Source: Ditylenchus dipsaci (lineage: Eukaryota; Nematoda; Chromadorea; Rhabditida; Anguinidae). Taken from it: DNA of 64,000 bases. The notes below the pieces were generated by a model. The model worked only from the letters and a program-made list of their open reading frames with translations, had not been told where the DNA came from and ran no database searches. Both the position numbers and the translations under genes were made by a program. The stretch covers positions 1,054,001 through 1,118,000 of the forward strand of contig SADC01001112.1 in assembly GCA_004194705.1 (NCBI GenBank), read 5' to 3'. Below, in pieces: positions 45,233 through 57,409 of this stretch; within the stretch, counting starts at the first letter, position 1, and every line of letters begins with the position of its first letter.

Positions 45233-46278
45233 ACACTGAATTCATCCACACCAATTCATCCACACACGAATTCATCCACAAAAATTGGTCCCGACACAAA
45301 ATGTTTTAATACTTTTGTCTTGAAAAGTTTACTTGTTAATTCGAACATTTTTCTACGAGCCGACCACAGTTTTGCTGGATCTTCCATGTACCAACAAAAC
45401 CAAGTGGTAGTCCACTTGAATCGAACAATTTTTTCTACGTTTTTGGGTTCCAAAACTTGTTTTCTGCACTAATTCGAACATTCTAAAGATGGTTTGACAG
45501 CGGTAAAATTACCTTTTGATGGTATTTTTTCATTTTTCGTGAATCGCGCAAGCGTAGTTCTGCTACTGCCAAACCATCTTTAGAATGTTCGAATCAGTGC
45601 AGAAAACCAGTTTTGGAACCCAACGACGTACAAATTTTTTTTAACCAAGTGGACGACCACTTGGTTTGATTGGTACATGGGACGTCCAGATTATCCAGCC
45701 ACTAACACGGTCAGATGCACTACAAGGAACGATCTTATATACAGCCTGGGTATTTTCATCAGGGTACAACCATTTAGGTGCTACTTCCTAGAGACTACCA
45801 TCTACCTAGACACTTCAACCTGAGTACTGATACCTGGTCAGTGCCTTAGTACTGCAACCTGAGTACTACTTCTCTGTGTAACCACCTCAACACTAACACT
45901 ACGGTATTTTTCATTTTACTTCATCGCTGGCCAAATAAACAAAAAAATCGGTTAGTTATATCGAGATTTCTTTGTATCGGGGGTTCGTTATATCGAGCGT
46001 CGACTGTGCTTTCAGCTAAATCAAAATTTTGAATTCTGGAGGTATATACCCATTTAGGGGAGGTATCAGGTGGTTTGCTAAGCATTTTTAGACTTCCTGG
46101 TTGCTCAAAAGTATTTTAGCCAATAAAAAATAATATTTGCTACCACCGGATTCGAACATGTAACATACAAAATTGGAGGATCAAATCACCGGGGAGCCAC
46201 AAACATTTCGTGTCGAAACAAATTTTTGTGGATGAATTCGATGTGGATGAATTCGGTGTGGATGAATTCGGTGCACCC
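45233..46278. mobile_element. Word-array inverted-repeat element (GAATTCATCCACAC word)
   Basis: Left array 45238-45285 and right array 46225-46273 are GAATTCATCCACACC words in inverse orientation; ATTGGTCCCGACACAAA / TTTCGTGTCGAAACAAAT extends the pairing. The interior holds a copy of the dispersed CCAAGTGGTAGTCCACTTGG/GGTAGTACC family (45380-45900) and a T-arm-like TTCGAA near 46150. Target-site duplication not resolved. Confidence 0.7.
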
Positions 46279-46419
46279 TTCAAATGGCTATAACTTTTCA
46301 AACCACTACAGAAAAAAAGTGAGTCTACAGGAAATGAAGCCCTTTTCAAGGGCTTTCGATTGGTATATTGTGTTCCTTTTTAAGTCTGTCGTTTCTTGTC
46401 AAAGTTAGCCATCTGATAT

Positions 46420-46715
46420 TTAATACTGATATTTAAATTGGGTCATGTGGATCCTGATATTGGGTTTTAAATTGGGTCCTGATATTTAAATTTCGTCATG
46501 TTAAAGTTAAATTCGAGTGATTATTAAACTTTAAAAACGACGACCTAGTACCTTAACATGACCCGATTTAAAGTTTAACCTTACGCAATCTAAGCTTTAA
46601 CTTTACTCTAATGAAACTTTAGCCTGACTCAATTTAAACTTGGATTTCACCCAATTTAAACATTAATTTCACCCAATTTAAACTTGGATTTTACCTAATT
46701 TAAACTTCAAAAAAT
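46420..46715. repeat. CCCAATTTAAACTTGGATTT word array
   Basis: Ten or more loose words of AATTTAAACTT(G/T)GATT(T)CACCC. An inverse-style array of the same type lies at 51650-51960, 5 kb away; whether they are arms of one element cannot be told by eye. Confidence 0.6.
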
Positions 46716-46723
46716 GGGTCGGT

Positions 46724-46797
46724 TGCCAGGCGGATCCGAACTATTGCATCATTGATCCTCCACCACAGTCTTACCCACTAGGCTACCATGTCTTTTT
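46724..46797 (-). pseudogene. tRNA-like pseudogene
   Basis: Minus strand: TGGTAGCCTAGTGGGTAAGAC (A box) and AGTTCGGATCCGCC (B box) about 40 nt apart. Stems are poorly complementary, so a decayed or captured tRNA is likely. It follows directly on the word array at 46420-46715. Confidence 0.45.
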
Positions 46798-47133
46798 GAT
46801 TATTAAAAGTTATGCATAGGCTATATACCAGTAGGACTGTTTCTGCAATCCTAATTTTTATAGAGTTTCTACCAAAAGTAATTTATTTTGTCATGATTAG
46901 AAAGCAATTCAAGTTCAAATAGCACTATAAAAACCAATAGTTAGTGTTAGTGGGTACAAAGGGTTGTAAAAAGAGGCTGGTAAAAAGGGACCGGTAAAAA
47001 GGGCCAGTAAAAAAGGATGTGAAAGGTGGCCAGATACTTAGCTGTATTTTTTTCTCCTTTTTTCTTCTGAGATATTTTTTTGTGATACTAGATAGTAATT
47101 GCTATTATTGTGGTTAATAACACTTAGGTACTA

Positions 47134-47202
47134 CAGTCGGACCTCGATATGACGCCACCCCTTGGACCGGCCAACAGGTAGCGTTATATCGAGGTTGGAC
47201 TG
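47134..47202. mobile_element. Minimal pogo-like MITE (69 bp)
   Basis: CAGTCGGACCTCGATATGAC ... GTTATATCGAGGTTGGACTG flanked by TA on both sides. It is little more than two termini, the smallest member of the group. Confidence 0.8.
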
Positions 47203-47204
47203 TA

Positions 47205-48850
47205 CTGGTCATGCCCTACTCTTTTATTTCTTACAGCAACTGGCTGACTACTATAGTCCGAATGATCGTAGTAGTCTAAATATGGCTGATCCGGTTTTTT
47301 CGTAATTTGTTTGAATTAGTCTTCTTGTTTTGTAAAAAACTCTTATAATTTAACACGTTTGTCTGTAATCCAGCTTCAGTTCTATTGCATAATCCAAACC
47401 AAGTGACCGTCCATTTAGTGCGATTTTTTTTATGTTTTCAAGTTCTAAAACTTGTTTTTTTGCACTCATCCGAGCACTCTTAAGAAGGCTTTATAATGGT
47501 AAAAATGCTATTTTGTATGTTATTTCTTTAGTTCTGTTAAATTAAATCAAATGACAGTTTTCTATCTCCAAACTATTTTTAGATTATCGGGATACGAAAA
47601 AGATTTTTGAATCTGAAACATAAGAAATTTTTTTTGCCCCGGTGGACATGCAGATTCACCACCTTAACTCTCTTATGGATCCATTAAACCAAAACATTTA
47701 ACTTTCTTATTTCAATCTATCAGCCGGGGTATCCATTGATCAGAAGTATCCAGGTATCTCCATTGTCTTAAAATACCTGAGCATTGGGTACCAATATCTT
47801 GGCTACTATTGCCATGCACTTTCACCTAAATACCGATACCGAGGCATGCCTTCGTACCAACACCTGAGTACCTTGACTTAGACACAAAAGCCTGAGTACC
47901 ACCTGGATACCTCACGGGGTATGAAACTAATCCAGACTAGAGTTCCGGCAAGTGAAATCGCTGTTTTAGTATTATCAAACCATGTTCAGCACATGATTTT
48001 TCACAAGTTCACTGATTTACAATTACTTTCAGCCGAATTTTCAAAAATTCGGATTCTCGAGGATACCCATTTAGGGTACCCATGAGGATAACCAATTAGT
48101 GGACACCCATTTTTTTGAAAAGGCCATATCTCAACACTCTTATTTCAAAAAAATCTGTAACAGGGGTTTTGTAGCTTTTTGTAGCTCATTTCACCGAGGG
48201 TGAAATGAGTAGGTTGGGGCAATTACTAACAAGGAAAGTATCCGAGGTGTGATTCTGAGGACGAAAGATAATAAAAAAATGGCGTGATGACATATGAGCC
48301 TTAATATTCAAGGGCGCGTCAGCTGAGGGATGAATTATTGAGGATGTAAGGTTCAAGAGCCGACAGGAACAGACGAAAATTGAATAATGGAGTTTAGAGC
48401 CCCGATATTTAGAAAGCGAAACTTGAGTCCCGAAATTCAGATCTCATTATATATGGATCGATATTTATACATTCATTAACAAATTTAATCTCGGTCTTCA
48501 TATGTCGGACTGCAAATATCGGTCTGCAAAAGACCATTTTTATATGTCTCTCCTTTAATGTTGCATCCTTAATGGTCCGTCTTCATAAATCAGACCACAA
48601 ATATCAGTCTTTAATTATCGGCTCTTGAAAAAGTCAATCCTTAAGAATTATTTTTTAAATGTTAACGCCCACATGTCACCACGCCAAAAAAATTAGTGTC
48701 TTCTTATGGAGCACGGTCAGGTTACGTGTGAAAGTGGTTGGCTAACCCCACGCGATAGTTGATATTTTGAATTGATTGAATTGAAGATCGAAATGTGACC
48801 ATGATACAGGTATCATGGTTTTGCTGGAGTATAAAATCTTTTCCTCAAAG
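47205..48850. other. Degenerate repeats without genes
   Basis: 47390-47950 is a divergent copy of the CCAAGTGG/GGTAGTACC family. 48420-48690 has TCGGTCTTCATATGTCGGAC-like words related to 30-360. No ORF or intact element. Confidence 0.4.
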
Positions 48851-48859
48851 TTTAATTTT

Positions 48860-49255
48860 CCTCAAGGGACAACAACCCGTATAATCGTGATTCTTGACTC
48901 CTGAATAGGCACGGTAACACTTGGTTTTCAGAAAATCGATTTTTTCGGTTTAGCCTTAGTCTCCCAAGGCGAAAAACTAAAATAGTCAAGATTGTTTTGT
49001 TTAAATTGGCGCTAAAACAATTCTACCGTGTTTTTCAAGATGGCTCTTGCAAGAAAAACTTTTAAGCATTTTTAATTTATGAATCAATTTAAACAAGATT
49101 TTTTCTTGACAATGTTAGTTTTTTTTGACTTGGGAACCAGGGCTTAACCAGAAAAAAATTCGATTTTTGAAAACCAAGTGTTACCCTGCCTATTCAGGAG
49201 TCAAGAATCATAATCATAGGAATGGTTGTCCCTTAAGAAAAATAAAATTTTGAGG
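48860..49255. repeat. Inverted repeat of about 390 bp
   Basis: CAAGGGACAACAACC...GATTCTTGACTCCTGAATAG...AACACTTGGTTTTC (48862-48985) is mirrored at about 49105-49245. The centre is AT-rich. Non-coding. Confidence 0.65.
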
Positions 49256-49334
49256 AAAGGATTTGGCGCTACTTGGATAACCCCCCCCCCCAAATCAACT
49301 TTTTTTAAAAGTGTTTCAAATCACCCTATATCGA

Positions 49335-50685
49335 CCTAAAATGGCCTCAGGGGTGGTAGTAACAATCAAAATATCCGCGGATAAATCGGTATCCTCGGAT
49401 AAAATCCGCGGATACGGATAATCGGTAGTAACAATCAAAAATCCGCGGATATTATCCGCGGATACGGATAAATATCCGCGGATAAAATCCGTAGTAACAA
49501 TCAAATATCACGGATATTTATCCGTATCCGCGGATTTTATCCTTAGCCTGGTCGGGAGCAGGATAAATCCGCGGATAAAAATATTTTCTTATGTATTTTA
49601 AAGTCGATTACCATCCAAAAACGCTTGTATAGGTTTGAATATGTGTACTTTACTACTAAAAAAGAAGTTTTGTTTAAAAATCAGTCTTTTTAGTCGTGTT
49701 TTTGCTGCATTAAATAATTATTTTTCAAAAATTATTAAAAATAATTTTTTTTATCGTTTTGGGACAGAGAAAATGCTTAGCAATCATTAAATCAGTATTC
49801 CGAAAACAAATCTATCTGGGGAAAGCTATACTCTGGATTTTAACATAAAACTTTGAAAAATAGCTTCTGTGATTTCCAAGTGTACAATTTTTTAAAGAAA
49901 ATACTTTTTCCATCCCTGTGTTGACTTATTGTAGAAATTATAAAAACTTTTGACAGATATAAGGGATTTCTTGTGCAAAATTCTTTAAAAACATGGTGAA
50001 AAAAAAATTATGCAATATGTTTCGACTAATTTTGTAAAATAACACGTGAATAAATATAAAAAAATTTTCCTGGTTTAAGGAGAACATAAAAAATATTAAT
50101 TTAAGTTTTTTACTTTTAGTGAAAATAACCATGCTCATATTTATTCGCAACTTTTATCCGCGGATAAAATCCGTGGATATATCCGCAGATTTATCCTTAG
50201 CTGCGGATAAATCCGCGGATTTTATGTGCAGCCGACGATTGCGCCATTTCAAATTGCGCCAATTCAGATTGCGCCACATTCAAATTGCGCCAATGCAGAT
50301 TGCGCCAAAATCGAATTGCGCCACTGCATATTGCGCCATTACAACCCTGCAAATTTCTGGTCATTTTACTGAAATTGGTCATTAAAGGACATGAAAACAG
50401 TCAGCCCTAATAGTAGAAGGGAAAAAAATTCGTTGAGATCAGATTAAAAAAAGTATTTTCCTAACTTTGATTAGAGTATATAGTGGCGCAATTTGATTTT
50501 GGCGCAATTTGAATGTGGCGCAATCTGAATTGGCGCAATTTGAAATGGCACAATCGTCGGCTGCCCGATTTTATCCGTATCCGCGGATATTTCTATCCGT
50601 GATAGTTACTACGGGTTTTTATCCGCGGATATTTCTATCCGCGGATTTTATCCGTTGATTGTTACTACCACCCCAGGAGTTCAAA
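49335..50685. mobile_element. Word-array inverted-repeat element (ATCCGCGGATA word)
   Basis: Ends GGGGTGGTAGTAACAATCAA and its inverse. Arms (49375-49570 and 50575-50660, plus an internal stretch 50155-50225) are tandem ATCCGCGGATAAA words, which are themselves palindromic. It contains the nested element 50226-50566. Flanking duplication not resolved. Confidence 0.8.
50226..50566. mobile_element. Word-array inverted-repeat element (AATTGCGCCA word), 8-bp TSD
   Basis: Left arm 50226-50340 and right arm about 50480-50566 are AATTGCGCCAATTCAGATTG-like words. Ends GCAGCCGACGATTG and the inverse CAATCGTCGGCTGC. GATTTTAT flanks both sides (50218-50225 and 50567-50574). It is inserted into the right-hand part of the ATCCGCGG element. 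Confidence 0.9.
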
Positions 50686-50869
50686 AAAGGCATTACTTTT
50701 GAGTTCTGGTCAATACAAAATTGAATTTTGGGACCGCCCAAAATTACCCATTTTTTACCATTTTTGAAGGGATTTAGGTCTGTATTTGGGTGGAAATGGA
50801 CCAAAAAGGAGCCAATTTTGAACAAAAAGAAAGATGTTGAACATAGTTTTGAATACTGGGGCCTACCGC

Positions 50870-51065
50870 ATGAATAAACTCTGGTATGCATACATTTTTT
50901 ATGCATCCAGAGTCACTTTCGAGTGATTTGCGAAGCCCTTGCGCCAAGCCCCCTGCGCCCCCGAAGGGGCGCAGGGGGCTTGATTGGTTAGAGATGCGCG
51001 CACTCACTTACCTTAGACATAATTCCGAGCAAGACTCTTGATCAAAAATGCATTCAGAGGCACTT
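50870..51065. repeat. Dispersed hairpin element, copy 3
   Basis: GGTATGCAT...CCAGAGTCACTTTCGAG, then AAGCCCCCTGCGCCCC/GGGGCGCAGGGGGCTT, GATGCGCGCACTCACTTACC, TTAGACA. Opposite orientation to copy 2. Confidence 0.8.
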
Positions 51066-51069
51066 TTTG

Positions 51070-52440
51070 CCAATTTAGAGCACTTTTTTTCATATACCAT
51101 GATCATATTTCAAACTTCATTTAATTATTTCTCGAAATTTTGACTATCACGCGGGGTCCAGCCAACCACTTTTACACGTAACCTCTGGTTGTTCTACAAG
51201 AATACAATAAACTTTTTTATTTTTTTCTGTCCTCAGACAAAAGATCCTCAGAATCTACTTCTAAGAGCAAACTAATGCCTGTAAGGAGTGCTGAGTGTGT
51301 ATTATTTAATATAATAAAACAATTCCGAACACAATACCGAAAAACAAAAGTTATTTTTTCGTCGGTAGAGGGCAACATTTTACTGAAGGCGTCAACAGAC
51401 ATTTTGGCTTCAAAATATAAGAAAATGGGTGTCGAAATGTGAATATTGGGCCAACAAAATATTGAACGAAAAATTGTTGAAGATAGTATCAACATTTCAG
51501 GGTCAACAAAAATGTTGACCCTAACTATGAACACTGCCAAACACTATATTCTACCTAAAACTTATATCGCACAGCTCAAAAGCGATCACAAAGATGATGA
51601 AAATGCATATCCGCATTAATATATGCGAAAAAAGTAAAAAGTGGATGTTAAACCTTAAATAAAGTTTAAATCAAGTCAAACTTCACCCAATTTAGAGTAA
51701 GACTTTACCCAATTTAAGGTTTAAATTTTAAAGGAAAAATTTGACTGGACATTTTTAAGTTTAAATTGGGTAAGGTTAATGTTTAAATAAACTTTAAATA
51801 AACCTTAACTTTACTCATTATTCACTTTTCCAAGTTAGGTTAAAGCTTAAATTAGGTCATGTTTTTAACTTTAAATTGACTTTGAATCCTATTTAAAGTT
51901 TATCATTACCCTATTTAAACCTTGACCTTACCATATTTAAACTCGAACCCGAGTTCCTGTGATTAGCAACGGAACCTTTGAATATTGCCAAAACTCTAGG
52001 GGTTCTGGAAATTGTGGCGGACAAAACAACGTTAAAAATAAGTGAAAACTGAAAAAAAGATCTTTTAGGTCAAGAAATGCCTAGGAGCCTTAGGGTTCTG
52101 GGGAGTGGGACTACAAAACTTCAGAGTATCCTGGTTGTATTCGAAAGAGGTTAATAAATAAGGCAAATAAACATATTATCTTGAGCTTGGCGTGCTCGGT
52201 GTAGGTCATGTATCACGAATCACGTGCTCGAGGAAGTCTTCAGCACGCTGCAATTTTTTTGTAGATAAGGCAAGAGATGCGCTTGGCTCTACCTCGACGG
52301 GCCAGACGACGGATAGCAGCTTAGTGATCCCCCGAATGTTGTCGCGCAAAATCTAGAAGATAAACATCAGGATCAGGGGTCAGGTAGAAGTCAAATACTT
52401 GCGATGACGCTTGGCTCCACCTTGCGAGTCCTTTTCCACC
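51070..52440. other. Intergenic: one word array, otherwise nothing supported
   Basis: 51650-51960 is an array of TAAACTT(T)ACCCAATTTAAAG-like words, see 46420-46715. The minus ORF at 51217-51540 has no recognised domain and may be chance. 51970-52440 shows no structure. Confidence 0.4.
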
Positions 52441-52447
52441 GTTGCCA

Positions 52448-52600
52448 CTTCCTGGAATAAGCTGTTACGAAAAAGTTTGTTACGAAATTTCGCTGTTACG
52501 AAAATGTTCGTTAGGAAAATGTTTGTTACGAAAATGCTTGTTACGAAAATTCGCTGTTACGAAATTGTCCTGTTACGAAACTTCGTACAGCCGCTCATCT
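52448..52600. repeat. TGTTACGAAAATTCGC word array
   Basis: Seven to eight tandem words TGTTACGAAAATG(T/C)T of about 15-17 bp. No inverse arm was found within 1 kb. Its ORFs in two frames are artefacts. Confidence 0.65.
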
Positions 52601-52736
52601 CACTGGCTACAAAATAGGTGGTAACTTGCCTGAGAGCAGACTTCAAAAATTGAGCTAAAAACACAATGCTAAGAACACGATTTCAAACGGGTAAGATGGG
52701 GGGGGCAGGGGATGAGTTAATAGAGTTTTACGGTAC

Positions 52737-55060
52737 ATGCAATAATCTCCTATATAGTATCAGAGATGTATTGTCTGGCAGTCGACAAATGATGTTTTTG
52801 TTTTTTTTAGAGTGCTTTCGTTTGGTTTTTTGGTCAATTTTTTTAAATCGAAGCTTGAAATCTCAGGAGTAGAATGGTTGTTTTGGATTTTGGTTTTGAG
52901 ATTTTTTTTGGTTTCAATTTTAGGTTTTAGAGAGCAAATTGTTGTTTTTTTTCGTTCGAGAGTCAAAATCTCGGAGCTTAGTGGTCAGGCAGTGCTATTG
53001 CACACTTTACCGTGTAGCCCTGAAACTCAGCTTTCTTAAAAAAAAAATCGGCGAAAAATGACAAGTTTAAACTAGGGCCCGTTAAATAGTATGGAGATGG
53101 TCATTTAGAAGGAATTTAAATTTTGGCCTTTTTGAATTGTAATGTTTTTGTCGCGAGAGGAAAGTTGTTTCTTATATTGTTTTCAGTAGCTTTTTGTTTG
53201 TGTTTTATTTTTTTGTCTACAGTTTGTTGAGAATGCACATAGAGTGAGAGTTGGTGAGGGTACCTGGAAAGTGAGCAGGGTACCTGGAGAGTTGATGGCA
53301 GCACCTGGAGAATGAGTAGCGGTACCTGGAGAGTTAGTAGGGGTACCTAGAGAGTGGGTAGGGGTACCTCGAGAGTTGATGGCAGCACCTGGAGAGTAAG
53401 TGAAGATACCTGGAGAGTTAGTATGGTTACCAGGGTAGTGGGTAAAAACACCGGAGAGTTAGTGGAGGTACCTGGAGAGTTGATAAGCGCGTCAGAGAGT
53501 GGCTAGGGATGCCTGGAGAGTGTGTGGGGGTACCTGGAGAGTGGGTAGGGGTACCTAGAGAGTTGATGGCAGCACCTGGCTAGTGGGTAAGGTACTGCAG
53601 AGTGGGTAGGGACGCCTGGAGAGTTGATGGAGCATCTGAAGAGTGTTTAAGGGTGTTTGGAGAGTGGGTAGGGGTACCGGATAGTAGGTAGGGTAACAGG
53701 AGAGTGAGTATAGGTGCTAGGGCGAAGGCAGGGTTACCAGGGAGTAGGTAGGAGTGCCAGGAGAGTGAACAGAGATAGTAGTAGGAGCTCCCGGAAATGG
53801 TAAGAGTACCAGGAGAGTAGGTGAGGATTAGAGATGTTTTATCTGTTTGTCTGCGAACAATTGATGTTTTGAGTTTTTTTGATGTCTTTTTTTGATTTTT
53901 GAGTTTTTTTGATATCTTTTTGTTTGCTTTGGTCAATTTTTTTTAATTGAAGCTTGGATCTCAGGAGTAGAAAAGTTGTTTTGGATTTCGGTTTTCAGAT
54001 TTTTTTTAGTTTCAATTTTTGCGTTTTAGTGAGCAAATTGTGGTTTTTCGTTCGGAGAGTGGGTAGGGGTACCAGAAGAGTCAGTAGGTGAGAGAAGAGA
54101 GTTGGTAGGTATGTCAGGAGAGTAGATAGGCGTACCTGGAGAGTGAGTAGGATTAACGAAAGAGAAGTAGTGTGCCCAGAGAGTAAGTAGGGTACCTGGA
54201 GAGTGAGTAGCAGTACGTGGAGAGCGGATAGAGGTACCAGAAGAATGAGTAAATGTGTCAGGAGAGTAAGTAATGGTACAGAGAGTTTTGAGATTTCTGA
54301 TGTCAACTTTGTAGGGGATGGTTTGGCGTGTCCATTGATGATATCTCCTATATATTATCAGAAATGTTTTATTTTGTTTGTCAACAATTGATGCTTTGAT
54401 TTTTTGGAGTGTTTTATATGGTTTTTCGGTCAATTTTTCAAATTGAAGCTGAAGTTCTCAGAGTCGAATAATCATTTTGGATTTTGGTTTTAATATTTTT
54501 TTTGGTTTCAATTTTGGGTTTTAGTGAGAAAATTGTCGTTGTCAAACATTTGATTTTTAGAGTTGCAAAAAGTGTAAGATTTATACAAGGGATGAGGAGA
54601 GTGGGTGCGTTTGGCAGAAGAGCGGGTGCCTGAGCACTAGAGAGTGGGTACCCGAGCCAGGAGATTAGGTGCCTGAGCCGAGAGAGTGGGTACCCTATCC
54701 AGAAGAGTGCGCGGGTTTGGCAAGAGAGTAGGTATCCGAGCCACGAGAGTGAGTACCCGAGCCAGGAGAATGGGTGGGTAGGGCAAGATAGTAGGTACCT
54801 GAGCCAAGAGAGCGGGTATAACAAGAGGCTGAGTTCCCCAGCAGGAGAGTGAGTGGGTATGGCAGGAGACTGGTGCCTGAGCCAAGTGAGTGTGTCGATA
54901 GGGCAAGAAAGTAGGTGCTTGAGCTAGGAGAGGGGGTGAGTACGGCAGGAGGATAGGCACTTAAGGCAAGAGAATGGGTGGGTTGAGCAGGAGAGTGACC
55001 AGGAGAGTGGGTTGGTGTTCTAGGAGAATAGGTAGGCATGCCAGGAGTGAGTAAGTGCCA
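52737..55060. repeat. Higher-order minisatellite (GGTACCTGGAGAGTGAGTAG words with AT-rich spacers)
   Basis: Blocks of about 20-27 bp degenerate words TACCTGGAGAGTGGGTAGGG occur at 53230-53830, 54050-54290 and 54590-55060. Before each block is a related spacer (52800-52960, 53870-54050, 54370-54560) with GGTCAATTTTTTTAA..GAAGCT, CTCAGGAGTAGAA and GGTTTCAATTTT. The alternation is a higher-order repeat. Minus-strand frames give Thr/Leu/Pro-rich repetitive peptides (SPGTPTHSPGT); these shift frame between blocks and are not supported as a protein. Confidence 0.8.
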
Positions 55061-55275
55061 ACGGAGAAAAAGGCGGTCTGCCAGGAAAGCAAATATGTTT
55101 GTTGGTAATCGGAGAGTTTCTGATGTTTGCGTTGGTATATTTTGATTAATTGATTTTTATCTTTTATTTTTTTTAATGTATTCAATTTTAACGTTATACT
55201 TGAACCTTGACCAAGGCGAGGTGGTCCGCCGACAGGCGTGTCAGGACAGCTAATCGTGCCATGATCGGTAATATT

Positions 55276-55487
55276 TTCGTTAAAGGACCATGGTTTTAGT
55301 GCGCAGTGCATGTGCAAAATATGAATTGACGGGGATACTTCTCTTTCGTCTCTCTCTGTACTCTTCGGAGTCGTTTGAAATGACTAGATAGAGTACAGCA
55401 TTAGACGAAAGAGAAGTGTTCACCGCCAATTAAAATTTTGCACATGCCGCTGCGCGCAAAAAACCATGGTCTTTTTAAGGGGGTGCA
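55276..55487. repeat. Palindrome with GCGCAGTGCATGTGCAAAAT arms
   Basis: TTAAAGGACCATGGTTTTAG (55280) pairs with the inverse ACCATGGTCTTTTTAA (about 55464-55480). CTTCTCTTTCGTC pairs with GACGAAAGAGAAG. It is related to 12223-12400. No ORF. Confidence 0.7.
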
Positions 55488-55545
55488 CATCGAGGAGCGA
55501 ATATTTTAAACTCTCGGGTTCGATTCCTAGTGGGTGCATGATCTA
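55485..55545 (+). pseudogene. tRNA-like fragment
   Basis: CTCGGGTTCGATTCCTAGTG gives a B-box and T-arm-like sequence followed by GGTGCATGA, partly complementary to GGTGCACATCG upstream. The D and anticodon arms are not formed. It sits at the end of the palindrome 55276-55487. Confidence 0.35.
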
Positions 55546-55559
55546 TTCTATACTCTAAA

Positions 55560-56030
55560 TTTAGTATGTTCACTGACTTCCAAGGGCAAAAACTATCGAA
55601 AAATCGATTGAAAGCATTCCAACACTTTTTGCTGTCAGAAAATGGCCTAATTTCAGGATTTCAAGCAAATGACCATCTAAATGAAAGAAAACCAGCCAAA
55701 ATGATGCGTACTTAGTTTTATATAGTCTCAACCGCTACAATTTATTTATTTGTCAACGCGTTTGGGAAATTTTTAGAGTCAGAATTTCATGGGAATCAGA
55801 ACCGGAATGAGACAGAAATTTCTCCACACCAAAGTCTACGCAAAAAAGTTGGGTAGCTATCGAAGATTTGATCAGGGAAGGCATGAGTATTTTGAGGGGT
55901 TGGTTTTTTGTATCATTTTGAAACTGACGTTTTTGGCTATTCAATCTAGATAGTAATCATAACTGCATATTCAGTTTTTTTTTCGACCCTGGACGAGGTT
56001 GCTGGAAGAGAATGGGTGGGTTGAGTCCGA
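55560..56030. other. Intergenic, nothing recognised
   Basis: AT-rich. The short minus ORF 55753-55944 has no conserved motif. Confidence 0.35.
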
Positions 56031-56032
56031 AG

Positions 56033-56700
56033 GTTCACGGAAGGTTGATTTTAGGTTCCTTTGAATTTCACCCAAAGCTCATCAGAACTTAAGAATAACC
56101 TTGTAAGAACCTTGCCGAGACATTGAGTAAACCTTGGGGAAATTTTCTGACAAGGTTAAAAAAATGTTTTCCCAAGGTTCACTCAATGTCTGATGAACCT
56201 TTGGTGAAATTCGAAGGAACCTAAAGTCAACCTTCCATGAACCTTAAACCTATGTATATGTCCGATTGGTTAGTTTTGCTAACAAGTAATGTAGAATATT
56301 TAAAAACGGCTTGCTTATTGTGAAGTTGAACGAGGTGAGTACTCGTTTTCCCTGACTTTTTTCAAAAATGATACTAATAATCAGGGATTTCAACGGGTCC
56401 GTTATTTAACGCCACAAGAAAGCTTCAAGGTTCATCCAACGTTCATACCACCTGAACCTAGCAAGTACCTGCCACGAACCTTGCAGCTTCCTTCTCCGAA
56501 CCTTGAACCTACCCAATAGGATAGAATTAGCATACTCCAAGGTTCATCCCATGTGAATTCTAGGTTCGTTCAGGGATTACCTAGGTTATCTCAGTTAGAA
56601 CCTTGTGCAAGGATTAAAATCAATGTCTACAAGGTTCACTCAAGGGTTGAACCTTGAGCAAACTTTGAGCTGACCTTGTCCAAGGGTCGAAAAAAGAAAC
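56033..56700. repeat. Inverted repeats rich in CAAGGTTCA words
   Basis: 56035-56250 forms a palindrome (AAGGTTGATTTTAGGTTCCT / AGGAACCTAAAGTCAACCTT) whose arms carry AACCTTG words. 56424-56695 continues with CAAGGTTCATCC-type words. Both look like one word-array element partly split by AT-rich sequence. Confidence 0.6.
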
Positions 56701-56799
56701 AGTGTTAAAATGACGCAGGAAACAGGGCTACGCTTTGAGCATAAGCTTGTAAATGATAGTATAAATTAAAATTGCAAAAATCGAACCTTAGAGTTTCAA

Positions 56800-57225
56800 A
56801 TATTCGTGACAATTCGTCACCTCTGCCGATTCGTCACTCGGACGATTCATCAGCTCCTACTAAAACGGACGATCACCTATCAATAAAACCGGACGATTCG
56901 TCAAAATAGGCGACGAAAATAGGTGACGAATCGTCCGGTTTTATTGAAAGGTGACCAATAGTCCCATTTTGGTGGGAGGTGACGAATCGAACATGCCCGT
57001 GCGTTTCAAAAAGTTAAGGCGGGGACCAGCATTTTTTTTAAATCGTTATATTTTTCACTCGTTTTGCGTCAAATCTGATATTAATGACCCTATACTACTT
57101 TTAAAAACTAGACAGAAAACTTAAAAAATCTGAATGCGTACGCGTATAAAACTTAATCGAGAAAGAGAAAAAGTGCTGGTCCCCGCCTTTACTCCGTGTC
57201 GGGCACGGGCATGCCCCTTTAAGTA
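56800..57225. repeat. GACGATTCGTCA palindrome array and adjacent GGCGGGGACCAGCA palindrome
   Basis: 56805-56985 consists of self-complementary words CGATTCGTCACC / GGTGACGAATCG with a palindromic centre. 56995-57225 is a second inverted repeat with ends CATGCCCGTGC... and GGGCACGGGCATG, holding GGCGGGGACCAGCA and its inverse. The latter ends lie in sequence like 59812-59870. Confidence 0.65.
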
Positions 57226-57409
57226 AGAAGCACAATCAACAGAAAAAATCCATCAGCTTAGTTCCAAACCGACACGAAATCTTTATATAAATACATACCT
57301 TTCATATAAAAAAGTGCTTGCTTTCAAGATGTTTATCAAGGCACTTCAACAAATAATCACTTAAACAAATAAGAGCATTTAACGGAAAATGAAGTCGAAA
57401 TGAATTCTG

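Noticed and set aside
53230..55060. Long repetitive Thr/Leu/Pro-rich ORFs on the minus strand
   Set aside because: They shift frame between blocks, lack ATG starts in good context and splice-site support, and follow from a 20-27 bp degenerate minisatellite.
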